64,000 bases of DNA from Plasmodium relictum (Eukaryota > Apicomplexa > Aconoidasida > Haemosporida > Plasmodiidae). The position numbers and the translations under genes were made by a program. The notes under the pieces are model-generated. The model was not told where the DNA came from. It saw only the letters and a program-made list of their open reading frames with translations, and did no database searches. This document shows, one piece after another, positions 1-11,056 of the stretch (position 1 is its first letter; every line of letters starts with the position of its first letter). Location of the stretch: positions 2,046,001 through 2,110,000 of the forward strand of contig NC_041690.1 of the NCBI RefSeq assembly GCF_900005765.1, written 5' to 3'.

Positions 1-896
1 GTTAAATGCAACAAAAACATATCTTTATTAAATGATCCCTTAACCCCTTTAAATAAATTTGATAAATATTATTTACGCTTATTCAAAAGAGTAGAAAGAT
101 TACAAAATGTGAAAAATTCTTTAAATGTAATCCCTTATTTATAGATATTTACATAAGATTTATATAGATTGGACATATAAAGATATATTTAGAATTTTTT
201 GAGAATTAAGTTTTATTATTATGCTAAATATTTTAAGTATTTTTAATTATCCAAACTATATTTTTAATTTTTTTATATATCTAGTACATTTTTTATATTT
301 GTACAACCATCTATTAAAACCAAAATTTTATAATTTTTTTTTTTTTTACAGGGTTTATATATGAAAAACAGAGTTGTTGTTATTTATTTCTTTGCAAAAT
401 GGTATTAATATTATGAAAAGCTCTTTTTTATAAATATGTTTTTATTTTTATATTATTTATATAATAATTTTTTTTTCTTTATTTTTAATTATTTAATATT
501 TTTTTTTCATTTTTCTATTTTTAATTTTAGGTGTCCTGCTTGTGTGGTGCAAAGTAAAGAAATGGTATTAAGAGAAAAAAACAAAATTATTAAAATTTTA
601 ATATATATATATAATAAATAAAATAAAATAATATATATATAGAAAAATGATAATTCATACACATTTATATTATTATATTTCAATTTTTATTTAAATAGGA
701 TAAGTTGGAGAAACTTTTCGGGAAACAAATAAGTTTGTATAGAATTAATTTGAATGAAAACGAAAGCTTAGCAAAAAAATATATGGTGAAATCTTTACCA
801 ACAATTATTATAATGAAAAATAATGCTGTACTGGAAAGAAAAGATCATTATACTACAAGTGGTGATTTAATTAATTTGATTAAAAAGCATTTATAA
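1..896 (+). CDS. TRX2: Thioredoxin-like protein, TRX2 / PTEX-associated type (5' partial, 4 visible exons)
   Basis: Visible exons are 1-126, 352-401, 531-564 and 699-896. All junctions are GT..AG and keep one frame, giving 135 residues to the TAA stop. The exon 2/3 junction rebuilds the redox motif W-C-P-A-C (a CxxC active site), preceded by a hydrophobic beta strand (VVVIYFFAKW). Exon 4 carries the cis-proline segment SLPTIII, so the thioredoxin fold is complete. About 55 residues precede this core, and the start codon and any signal peptide lie left of the window. Known for the family: Plasmodium TRX2 is an accessory subunit of the PTEX translocon in the parasitophorous vacuole that exports proteins to the host cell. 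The assignment rests on the pre-domain extension and on synteny with ATCase and LipA, which is an inference. A different secreted thioredoxin remains possible. Confidence 0.82.
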
Positions 897-902
897 ACTT
901 TT

Positions 903-1623
903 TTAATGTTTTTTATCAGCTTGTAACTTCATAACTTTAAATAAAAGTTTGCTCTTTTTATCATTTTCCTTTTTCTCACGTTTTACTTTACTTATAATGT
1001 TAGTCTTATCATCTTCATCTAATTCACTGTGACAAATACAACAACTCTATTAGAGAAAAAAAAAAAAACATAATTGATTATGAATTATATTTATGTATCA
1101 AATTATATTGTATTTTTTAAAAATAAAATTTTGATTTAAAAATATTTATATGTATAAAAAATTAATTTTAGAATTTTTTTTTTCCCCTTTTTATTTATTT
1201 ATATTTAGTAAAGAAAATTTCTACTTTTGTTTCTATTTTTTTTTTTTTTTTAATTATTTAATTAATATTTTTAATGTTTTAAAGAATAAAAATAAATATA
1301 TATTTGTTTAGTTTTTTTATTTTTTTTATTTTTTTTTTATTTTTAATACTTTTCTACATTCCCTACGTATTACTGTTTCATAAAGACACATTAAGTGAAA
1401 AACATGATCTTCAGAAAAATGAAAAAAGAAAAATGAAAAAAATTTATTTAAATAATTATGATAAATTTCTTAAAGAAAATTTTTATATACCACAACTTAA
1501 TTTATAAAGTATTGGTGGGAAATTTCCGTGTAAAGACTCTGTATTCGGCATTAAGCACTAACAAATAGAAGATAATTGATAAATAATATTGATTAATAAA
1601 AAAAAAAGAAAAAAGGAAATTTA

Positions 1624-1657
<34 letters not shown>

Positions 1658-2815
1658 GTTACTAATTGGCATTCTTCAGTAATGGACTCATTTATTTTTT
1701 GTTTTTCCTTAGAAAATTTTATATCCAATTGTGAATCTGATTTATATGTACATTCAAAATTTGTTTCGGGGTTTCGGAAATTTTCTAATGCTTTCTTATG
1801 CTAAAATATTATAAAAAAAAAATAAAAATTAACAAATTCTGAACTTAAAAGTATTTTAGACATAAGAAAATAAAAAATAAAAAATTTTAACGTTGTTATT
1901 TTCTCTTTATTTTTTTTTTTTTTTACACTTTCAATAAAATTTTTTACAAATCCATCATTCTTTTTTTGTAAAATATTCCCGTTGTTTTCATCTTTTTTTT
2001 GTGTACTATAAACATTTGGATCTAGAAAATCTATTAAAAGAAAATTTTAAAAATAAATATAACTTGAAATTAATCATAAAACAATACTCAAGAAAAAGAT
2101 GGAAAAAATGTGTATAAAAAATTTAAAAAAATTTTGAATTACATTTTCCCTCTGTAAAATTGCTTATCAAATTCTTCAGTTATGGAAGAAAGTAAAAAAA
2201 AAAAAAAGAAATTCTATATATCTTTAAAATAATTGTAAAAAGCCTTTTTTTATATTCAAAATAAAAATAAGATGAAAAAGTAAATTTCACAAATTATATC
2301 ATAAGTATTATAATAAAAAAAATAAAAACTGAATAATTTTATAATAATACATTATCAATTATTTTGTTTTCATAATTCTTTTCTTTTAAACAAAACTTAT
2401 AAGAGCTTAAAACTGAATCAGATAAATTTTTTTCTTTATTTAATTCTTCATTTATTTTATTCGGTGTAGAAAATAAATTTAGTTCTTTGTTTTTTTTAAT
2501 AGTTCTAAAATCAGGAAGATTTATTAACTTAAAAATAAATAAATTTATGATTTTATTAGAGATATATCATATGTATATATATATATTATTTTTATTCTTA
2601 CTGTTCTTTTTCTAGAAGATGTTTTTTTTTTATATGCTTTTAATCTACACCAAAAAAAAAGAAAGATATAAATTACCTTTTCTTAACAATTCTTATTAAT
2701 TATTAGTAAGTATAATTTTTTTTTATTTTATTCTTATTTATTTTTTTTTGTATTACTCATATTCATTATTTTCAAACAGCTGATCTTTTACTACATCTGT
2801 TGCATCTATACATAG

Positions 2816-2846
<31 letters not shown>

Positions 2847-3238
2847 TAGTTATTTAATATACTAATGAACAAGCATAATATATAAGACAAAAAATAAAAG
2901 GATAATTATACAGAAAAATTAAAATATATTCTATGATAAATTTTTTTTTTTTATTAAGAAAATAATGATAATACTAGAAATAAATTCTTTAATATTTAAG
3001 GTAGTTGTTCCCTGTACTTCTAAAATAGCGCATAGCATTTTGATAATTTTATCTTTATATTCAATAACTTCAAATGCAGCTTTTTTAAAATTTTCTAATT
3101 TCAAATCTGAGAGATTATTACCTTTTCTAAACAAAAGAAAAAAAAGAAAAAAATATAAATTAAATTTCATTTCTCTTAATAATTCATAAGAATTAGAAAA
3201 AAATAAATATACTTTTTAAAATGTTCACTGCTTTGCAT
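903..3238 (-). CDS. RING-H2 zinc finger protein, 11 exons, putative E3 ubiquitin ligase
   Basis: I assembled this by hand. Exons in coding order: 3213-3238, 2975-3126, 2757-2805, 2602-2644, 2351-2527, 2143-2173, 1927-2030, 1663-1800, 1491-1557, 1374-1408, 903-1046. Every intron (74-327 bp) is GT..AG and all phases match, giving 966 nt and 321 residues from MQSSEHFK to the TAA stop. The last four exons rebuild a C-terminal RING-H2: C238-x2-C241-x20-C262-x-H264-x2-H267-x2-C270-x5-C276-x2-C279. Four separate exons supply its ligands, which strongly supports the splicing model. Known for the family: RING-H2 domains bind two zincs and recruit E2 enzymes. The N-terminal 235 residues are Lys/Asn/Glu-rich and I do not recognise them. 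Five exons are under 50 nt. The substrate and cellular site are unknown. Confidence 0.8.
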
Positions 3239-4361
3239 TTTATTATTATATATATTAAATTTTACTTTTATGTCTTTTTATTTTCTTTTTAAATTAAACA
3301 ATGTATCTTTGTTAATTTAAATAACTTAAATTTATAAAAATTATATCATGCAATTACTATTAACACAAAAAATTCATAGTGTGCATATATGATGTTAAAA
3401 TTGGTAGTAATACAGAAAAAATTAATAAAAATAATAATTTTAAAATGAATATAAAAATTAATATAACAGTAAAATAATTACAAAAACATAATCAGTAATA
3501 TGAATAATAGTAAAATTAATTGCAACAAAACTTTTTTTCTATGTAACTTCATATGATATTATTTTAAAAAAGAATTATTCTTTTGTAATATAAAAGAACA
3601 GAACATCAACGAGACATATCTCATATTTAATAAAAATATTTAAAAAAAGTAGTAATTATCATTATCTGTTTTATTTAAAAAAAAGACAAGGAAAATAAAA
3701 GAATAATTACTGTGTACATACATAATATTATCACTTTGAAAAAAAAAAAATTCTTTTATAACAGAATTAATGAAAATATCTTAAATAATATATAAAATCG
3801 TTACAAGTGGTAAAAGATATATATTTTAAGAAATTAATAAGAAATTCTTATCCCTCTGCTTATGTTTCTTTATTCTTTTTAAAAAAAATTTAGTATAAAT
3901 GAGATATAAAAATGTATTTAATTTTTCTATAATATTTAATCTTTTAAAAAATTTTGTGAAGGAAATACCATAAAAAAAAAAAAAAAAAAGGAGATTGTTA
4001 GGAGGAATCAATATTTAATTACAAATTCAAATGTATTTAATTATTTTAAATATATTAATTCATAAACTTGTAAAGTTTCAAATAATAAAAATGGTGGATA
4101 TATTAAGAATAAAATGTGTAATAAAAAAAATAATAGTAAAATACATATGATTAACATAAAAAAAAATATATATTAAAATAATACACATTTCATGAATATT
4201 ATATATAAATATAAAAAAAAAAAAAACAAAATTAAGGGAACTCAAAAAAAAAAAAAAAAAAAAGAGAGAAAAATATAAAAGAAAAAAAAAATGTAAATGT
4301 GTATATAAAACGTAAAAGATAAAAAGTTCAAATAAAATTTATAAAAAAAAAAAAAACAAAA
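3239..4361. other. Intergenic, between two minus-strand genes
   Basis: This holds the 5' flank of the RING gene and the 3' flank of the Asn-rich gene. It is very AT-rich with several A-runs (for example near 3738, 3971 and 4243). A 61-codon minus-strand reading frame at 3826-4011 has no coding character. I see nothing else. Confidence 0.6.
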
Positions 4362-7300
4362 TTACTGTCTTTTCCAAGGATCAGTTACCTCTATAAAATT
4401 AGATGGCGTTACATTATCATTTGCATTTTCTTCTGTTTTATCATTTTTTTGCTCAACAGCATTGATATCAAAATCATTATCTTTATTGTTAATGTTTGAA
4501 AAATTGGTATCGTAATTATAATCATCTTTTTCATTCATGTCATCATTCCATATAAAACTATTGCAGGGATCATTTAATGTATTTTTATTATTTAATGAGA
4601 GATCTTGGAAATAATCTTCATTTTTATTTATTTCATTACTATAAGTAACATGATCTTCAGCATTGTTATACTCTGGTATTAGATTTTGTTTGCTTTCAAA
4701 ATTGATAATATCTACATTATTAAAGCTGGGGTTATTTAAAGAATGAAGAAATTCCGAAGAATTTTCATTTAAATGATCGCCATCATCATTATTAAATTTT
4801 TTTTCTTTATTTATATTATCTTCACTATAGTTTTCATTATTGTTTTTCTCCATATTCAAATTATTATAATCATTATTACTAATATTATTATCATAGTTAC
4901 TTGAATAATTATTACTCATAAACATATCGTTATTATTATCATTGTCCTTATTAATTTTAACATAATTATTATTATTAATATCAGTGCTGTTATCATTGTT
5001 GTAATTATTTTGATCACAGAAGAAATCTTGAGTTACATTTATGTTTACATTTTCATCTTTACTCTTGTCTGCTCCTTCTTCATGAGACATTAATTCTTCT
5101 ATATAATTTATCCATTCCATTACTGAGTTGAATTTTTTATTATCATAATTTAATTCATGTTTTCCTTTATTACACCATGCATGAAATACTTTTTTTGAAT
5201 TGTCTTTTTTAAAATTATAAATAACCTCATCTTTCTGTATATTTCCTTTTTTTATTTTATTTCCATATATGTCTAAGGAAAAATTATTTCCATATTTGCT
5301 ATTTTCATTACTACTACTTTCCGTGCAATCACTTTTGTTTTCTAAATCATCTAAGGATTCAAAAAATGAACTAAGCATATCAAATTCAGAAAAAATATCA
5401 TTACGATAGGGAGAGGATATTAAATAGTTAGAATTCACTTTTTCTAGATTTTCTTCATTAGAATTTGATTCAAAATTTGAGGAAGTGGGAGTTAATGGGG
5501 TATTGGGTGATTTTAGAGGGCTATTAGAATATAATTGTTGATTTGGAGATAACACTAATTCATTCACATCTGTTAAGTGCAAACACGATGCATGTAGTGA
5601 GCTTGTTGGAGGAGATTGCGAAAATTTCATATTTTCTAAAGAATTCATTAACCTAATATCACAGGCTTCTTCAAAATCAGGATCATTTAGTTGATTAGAA
5701 GAGTTTTTAGGTGTAGAATTTTTATTACTACTACATAAATTATTAGAACGTGGTGAATGAGACGGTGAAAAAGAATTTGGATGACTCATTTCAGGTAATA
5801 AGGGTAATTTTAATGGCTGATTAATATAATTTGATGTATGTATTATATTTTGATTTATGTTTAATATATGATTTTCATCATTTGCTAATTTATCTATTTT
5901 TAAATTAGAACTGTCTTTTTCTGTAATCAAACTTTCTGATTTCATATTCAATTTTTCTACATCTAACAATTTCATTTTATTTTCTTCATTTATAATAGTG
6001 TCAATAATTTTATTTCTTTTTTTATCTGAACTTTCTTTCATATTTTCATTTTTTTCTAAAATTTCCATTTCTTTTATTAATTTATAGTAGTTTTCATGCT
6101 CATTAGTATTATTATTTATATTACTACTACTAGCATTATTATTACTAATATTATTATTACCATTATTACAAGCAATAGTACCTTTATCATTATCATTGTT
6201 GTTTTCTTTTATTATATTATCATTTCCCCTTATATTACTTTCTTCATCATAAATAATTATATTATTTTCATATGCATGATTATTTGTGTTGATATCACTT
6301 ATTAAATTATGATCATTAATATTATTTTTAATAAAATCATTGTTGTTTTTATTATTGACGCCATTTTTATTATCATTTCTGATATTACTTATATTATTAT
6401 TATTATCATCCTTATTATTATTATTATTATCATCCTTATTATTGTTATTATCATCCTTATTATTATTATCATTATTATTATCATCCTTATTGTTATTCAT
6501 ATCATTAGTATTCTTATTATTAAAGCTAATATTGTTATCAATATCGTTTGCATTATTATAGTTAAAACTATCAATTTTATTAGCATTTTCATTTACATTT
6601 ATAACTTCCTTTCCCTTACAATTAAAATAATGATTATTAATATACTGATCTGCAAATCTTTTATTATAAATATTTATTATGTTAATTATTTCTTTATTTT
6701 TTATGCTATTATGACTATAAATATTATTTTTATTTTTGTTTTTATCTATTTCGGATAAAAGGCAAAACTGAGCATCACCAAAATGAATTTTTTCTTCAAT
6801 ATTGCTTTTATTATTTAAAATAAAACATTTTTTTTCAGTTTGTTCAGAAATACCATTATAAATCATGTCTATATTAATGTTATTACAATTAATAAAATTG
6901 TGATGATAATATTCAGAATCATTAATACTGTTATCATAGTAATTTTTTTTTTTATCTGATATATAATTTAAATATTCCTTTGAGTAAATAGAAGTGTAAT
7001 AATTTAAAACTTTTTTATATAAAATATGGAAGTAGTAGTGAAAGAATTTCCTTACATAATTTTTTACATAAGAATAATAATTAATACTATTGGTATGAAT
7101 ACTATCAAAAATTATATGTATAATAAAATTATTATTATACTTTTTTTTTTTTTTCTTTTTACTTTTATAATTTTTAACATTTTTCTTCTTTAAGAGCTTC
7201 ATATTTAAATAATTGTTTATACAATTTTTAATCTTTCTTTTAAAAATAATATTTAAATCACTTTTTTTTTTATTTTCCCCTTCGTTTTTTATATATATTT

Positions 7301-8267
7301 CATTATTGTTTCTTATGTCTTTTATTATATTACATGAATATTTATCAAATTCATCATGTTTTCTATTAATATAATATTCTATATTTTTTTTTAACAATAA
7401 CTCTTTTAATTTTTTAATTTTCTTTTTTATTTGGCATCTTAAAAAACAAATATTTTCATCTAAAAAAAAACTCTTTTTCATATCTTTGCAATTTAAATCC
7501 AAGATTATTTTTCTAAAGTTTTTGTTTGAACTTTTATTTGTAATTCTAATTGGCTTATTAAGATTATTCTTGTCATTATTTACAATTGATAATTCTTTTT
7601 CAATATTACATATATCATATTTATTCTTATTTATGTTTCTTTCATTACATTTATACTTTATTAATGGATTTTTTTGTGGAAATTTTGCTTTATTTCGTAT
7701 GTTTTTTTTATTTTTTTTTTTTCCATCCTTCAATTTTTTTAATATCTTGTCAATATTTTTTTTATCATTTTTATTATACTTACTAAATAATTTCATATGT
7801 TTAGAATGATTCAACTTTTTTCTTATTTTATTAATCCTTAAATACATTTCATAATTGTAATTATAATTATTATATTTTCCACATATTTTAACATTGCTTA
7901 CTTTATTTTTTAAACTTAAATTATTTTCCTGTCTTATTAAATAATTACTTATTTTACTATTTTTTTTAATCTTCATTGAATTATATTTTAAGAATGTATT
8001 CTTAAAAAATTTTTTTTTGTAATAATTTTCGATACTTTTATCTGTTTTTGATTCACAAATTGTTTTTTTACTTATTTTTTCACTATTGCTATTTATAATT
8101 TTTTCATTATTTTCATATAAGTAAATATATTTTTTATTTGAAATATTTACACAAACAAAATTCTTTTTTATATTCTGCAATTTTATGTTTTTATCTTCAT
8201 TTATAGTATTAAAATTATATATTTCATCATACTTTTTATTAATATACTCACTTCTATTTGTTGTCAT
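4362..8267 (-). CDS. Conserved Plasmodium-type Asn-rich protein, function unknown (about 1,301 aa)
   Basis: Single-exon frame. It is open from an ATG at 8312, but the first 15 codons translate a TA-repeat, so I prefer the ATG at 8265-8267 (MTTNRSEY). Numbering from 8312, the N-terminal 400 residues are Lys/Asn/Ile-rich. Residues about 600-660 are Asn/Asp repeats. Residues about 835-945 are rich in Ser-Pro/Thr-Pro pairs (SPSHSPRS, SPLKSPNTPLTPTSS), resembling proline-directed kinase sites. A compact non-repetitive block near 1038-1070 (VFHAWCNKGKHELN, then VMEWINYIEELM) looks like the only folded, conserved element. There is no signal peptide or credible membrane segment. I do not recognise the family. 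The Ser-Pro clusters suggest a phosphorylated regulatory or nuclear protein, but that is inference only. Confidence 0.8.
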   Translation of the reverse strand: MTTNRSEYINKKYDEIYNFNTINEDKNIKLQNIKKNFVCVNISNKKYIYLYENNEKIINSNSEKISKKTICESKTDKSIENYYKKKFFKNTFLKYNSMKIKKNSKISNYLIRQENNLSLKNKVSNVKICGKYNNYNYNYEMYLRINKIRKKLNHSKHMKLFSKYNKNDKKNIDKILKKLKDGKKKNKKNIRNKAKFPQKNPLIKYKCNERNINKNKYDICNIEKELSIVNNDKNNLNKPIRITNKSSNKNFRKIILDLNCKDMKKSFFLDENICFLRCQIKKKIKKLKELLLKKNIEYYINRKHDEFDKYSCNIIKDIRNNNEIYIKNEGENKKKSDLNIIFKRKIKNCINNYLNMKLLKKKNVKNYKSKKKKKKKYNNNFIIHIIFDSIHTNSINYYSYVKNYVRKFFHYYFHILYKKVLNYYTSIYSKEYLNYISDKKKNYYDNSINDSEYYHHNFINCNNINIDMIYNGISEQTEKKCFILNNKSNIEEKIHFGDAQFCLLSEIDKNKNKNNIYSHNSIKNKEIINIINIYNKRFADQYINNHYFNCKGKEVINVNENANKIDSFNYNNANDIDNNISFNNKNTNDMNNNKDDNNNDNNNKDDNNNNKDDNNNNNKDDNNNNISNIRNDNKNGVNNKNNNDFIKNNINDHNLISDINTNNHAYENNIIIYDEESNIRGNDNIIKENNNDNDKGTIACNNGNNNISNNNASSSNINNNTNEHENYYKLIKEMEILEKNENMKESSDKKRNKIIDTIINEENKMKLLDVEKLNMKSESLITEKDSSNLKIDKLANDENHILNINQNIIHTSNYINQPLKLPLLPEMSHPNSFSPSHSPRSNNLCSSNKNSTPKNSSNQLNDPDFEEACDIRLMNSLENMKFSQSPPTSSLHASCLHLTDVNELVLSPNQQLYSNSPLKSPNTPLTPTSSNFESNSNEENLEKVNSNYLISSPYRNDIFSEFDMLSSFFESLDDLENKSDCTESSSNENSKYGNNFSLDIYGNKIKKGNIQKDEVIYNFKKDNSKKVFHAWCNKGKHELNYDNKKFNSVMEWINYIEELMSHEEGADKSKDENVNINVTQDFFCDQNNYNNDNSTDINNNNYVKINKDNDNNNDMFMSNNYSSNYDNNISNNDYNNLNMEKNNNENYSEDNINKEKKFNNDDGDHLNENSSEFLHSLNNPSFNNVDIINFESKQNLIPEYNNAEDHVTYSNEINKNEDYFQDLSLNNKNTLNDPCNSFIWNDDMNEKDDYNYDTNFSNINNKDNDFDINAVEQKNDKTEENANDNVTPSNFIEVTDPWKRQ

Positions 8268-8312
8268 TTTATATATATACGTACATATGTATATATATAT
8301 AATTAAATTCAC

Positions 8313-9221
8313 CTATTTTATACTATTTGCTTTATTTTTACATGAATTACTTTTTTTTTTTTTTTTTAAATGGCATATATATAATTTTTTATTTTAATTA
8401 TAGAAATTATGTCTTTATAAAATTTAATCATATGCACTAAAATTATTTATAGAATTTCTTCTTTATTCTCAATTACTTTCTATTTAAACTCTATATATCT
8501 ATATTTAACTTTCTTTAAAAATTAACAATATAAAAGTAGTATTAATAAAAATTTTACACCTAAAATCTTTAAAATATTTAACTTTTTTATTTTTTTTTTA
8601 TTATATTTTTTCTTTAATATCCCTGATATGTATATACTTTGTTTAACTTCATCAATTTTAAAAGCATTTTTTATATTAAAATATTTCTTTATTCTCAATT
8701 ACTTTCTATTTAAACTCTATATATCTATATTTAACTTTCTTTAAAAATTAACAATATAAAAGTAGTATTAATAAAAATTTTACACCTAAAATCTTTAAAA
8801 TATTTAACTTTTTTATTTTTTTTTTATTATATTTTTTCTTTAATATCCCTGATATGTATATACTTTGTTTAACTTCATCAATTTTAAAAGCATTTTTTAT
8901 ATTAAAATATTATGTAATTAATATCTTTTACTAATTTTATTCTTTTTAGAAATTTATGAAATTTTGATCTTGTATCAATATGTGCATATAAGAACTATTG
9001 TATAATTTCAATTCTATATTCCTTGTTTGTTCTTAAATATAATTAAATTTACTTCAAAAGAAAATTGAATGAAATAGACAAAAATTTTATAAAACAATTT
9101 ATGCAAAAAGAAACAAAATTAAAAAATTATACTTGCATAGGCATAGTAACATGTAAATATAATTTTTTGCATATGAATTTTAATTAAAAAAAATGTATTA
9201 TATATATAAACATATATAATG

Positions 9222-9258
<37 letters not shown>

Positions 9259-11056
9259 AGAAAAAAAATTATAAAATGAAATAAATTATTTAAAATTTCT
9301 TTGTATATAAAAATATGTTATAGAAATGTATTTTTTAGCATTATCATAAATGAAATAGTATAAAAAAATTATTTCATTTGGAATGAAATGCATTTGATTT
9401 TATTTTTATTTTTAATTTTTTTTGTTCATTTTTACTAAAAGTTGAAAAAAAATATATTTACAAATTGTTAAGCTAGGATAAAAAAAATAAAAAAATTAAG
9501 ATTCAGTGAAAATTTTTTTTCTTGTTTCTACAATATTAATACAATTTTTTTCGATTTGACTTCATAGAAGAGAAAATAATGTTTTAAATTTAAAAAAAAA
9601 AAAAATGCATTTTAAAAATTACATAAACTCGGATTTAAATTATGAATAAAATTAATATAATTTTTATATTGCTAACAATGTGTAAAAAAAAAAAAAAATA
9701 ATAAATAAAAAATAAAAATAAAAATAGAGATAAGAAGAAAGGATAAAGTATAAAATAAAAATAAAAATGTGAAATCAAAGCAAAATATAGCGCTCTTAAA
9801 AAATTTAGAACAAAACTTATTTGAAATACTGTAAAAAATTATAGAAGCTATTTGATTATTAAATGAATATAAAAGATACTTTTATATTAAATTTAATTTT
9901 TTTTTAAATTAATTAAAAAGAAAGAATAATATTCAGCTTCATAAAAAAAGGCCAAGATATTTAATAAAACTATTTTTTTTTTTTTTCGTATTTTTATGGA
10001 TTTTTTTTAAAATAATTTTATCAATTTAATTTTGCAGTTTACGCTACAAAAATATATATATATATATATTATAACTAACAATGCTTATTTTTGTGAATAA
10101 CTTATGTAAGAGATACATTTCTTTTTTCACTTTTTATCAGCATTTTAATATTTTTGAAAGTTTCATTTTTTTACTAAAATTTTTATACTTCATTAATAAT
10201 GTTACTTTTTAACATTGTGTATATTTCTTTTATACGTATTTTTAATTTCTAGAATTTTTTGATAATAAAAATGTATTAAGAAATGTGGAAAATATTTAAA
10301 TATTATACTTATCGGTTCATATATAATCTTAGACATAAAATTATTATTAAGAAAAGCAAAACTCTTTTTATATATTACGTTTTTAAAAAAAAAAAAATAA
10401 AATAAAAAAATATGAATGTATATAATATTAGCATATATAGAATTTATTTTATGTATTATTTTTAATTTTTTATTTTTTCTCTTCATAATATTATACATTC
10501 ATATATTTTAAGAGATTCAGTTAATTTCTTTTTTATAATTACGTCTTTTTCTTTTTCTTTTTTTTTAATAAAATAAAAACTTTATATATTATTAATAAAA
10601 TATTAAAAATGTATATATATATTTTACGAAGAAATAACTGTATATAGATTTATACATCTTTTTTTAATACAAAGTTGATGGTTTATTGAATAAAATAATG
10701 TATTTTATGAAATTAGATATATATAAATGATATGCACAAAATTTTTTAATTTCTGTTTTTAACAGCAAATTTTGAGTAAAAGAATTTTAGACATAAATAA
10801 TTAATAAACACACATATAATGTGCATATTCATATCTATAAATAAATAAATATGCACATATGCATATAAATATACAAATACAAGCATATATGTATGTATTA
10901 AAGCTTAGTGTTTCATAAAATATAAATAGTTATATTAACAAAATTTTAAATAATTTATAAAAAATTTTATTAAAATTATGATTGTTCATAAAAATATTAA
11001 TTCATAATATTCCATTAATTTAATTTTTTTTTTTCTCTCTCTCTTTTTATATATCC
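8313..11056. other. Long intergenic region between minus-strand genes
   Basis: About 2.7 kb of AT-rich DNA upstream of the Asn-rich gene and downstream of the aspartate carbamoyltransferase stop. It contains the 226-bp tandem duplication listed separately, a poly-T run of roughly 25 near 9227-9252, and a (TC)n patch near 11035-11044. The only minus-strand frame of any length (10202-10498, 98 codons) is F/I/Y/K-rich with no recognisable domain, and I do not call it a gene. No RNA gene was recognised. Confidence 0.55.
8459..8910. repeat. 226-bp perfect tandem duplication, two copies
   Basis: Bases 8459-8684 are repeated directly as 8685-8910. Reading the two copies side by side, I found no difference, including a run of ten T in each. 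The unit is noncoding, lies about 150 bp upstream of the Asn-rich gene start, and has no terminal inverted repeats. It is either a very recent duplication or an assembly artefact. Confidence 0.9.

Noticed and set aside
1304-1507. Plus-strand small membrane protein frame with an in-frame continuation after its stop
   Set aside because: The coding signal belongs to the opposite strand: exons 9 and 10 of the RING gene lie here with perfect splice sites and phases, and the plus-strand leader is translated T-runs.
6309-6758. 149-codon Ile-rich plus-strand frame
   Set aside because: Antisense shadow of Asn/Asp codon repeats in the minus-strand 1.3k-residue gene.
10202-10498. 98-codon minus-strand frame
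   Set aside because: F/I/Y/K-rich, no domain, no orthologue recognised and base composition equal to the flanks.
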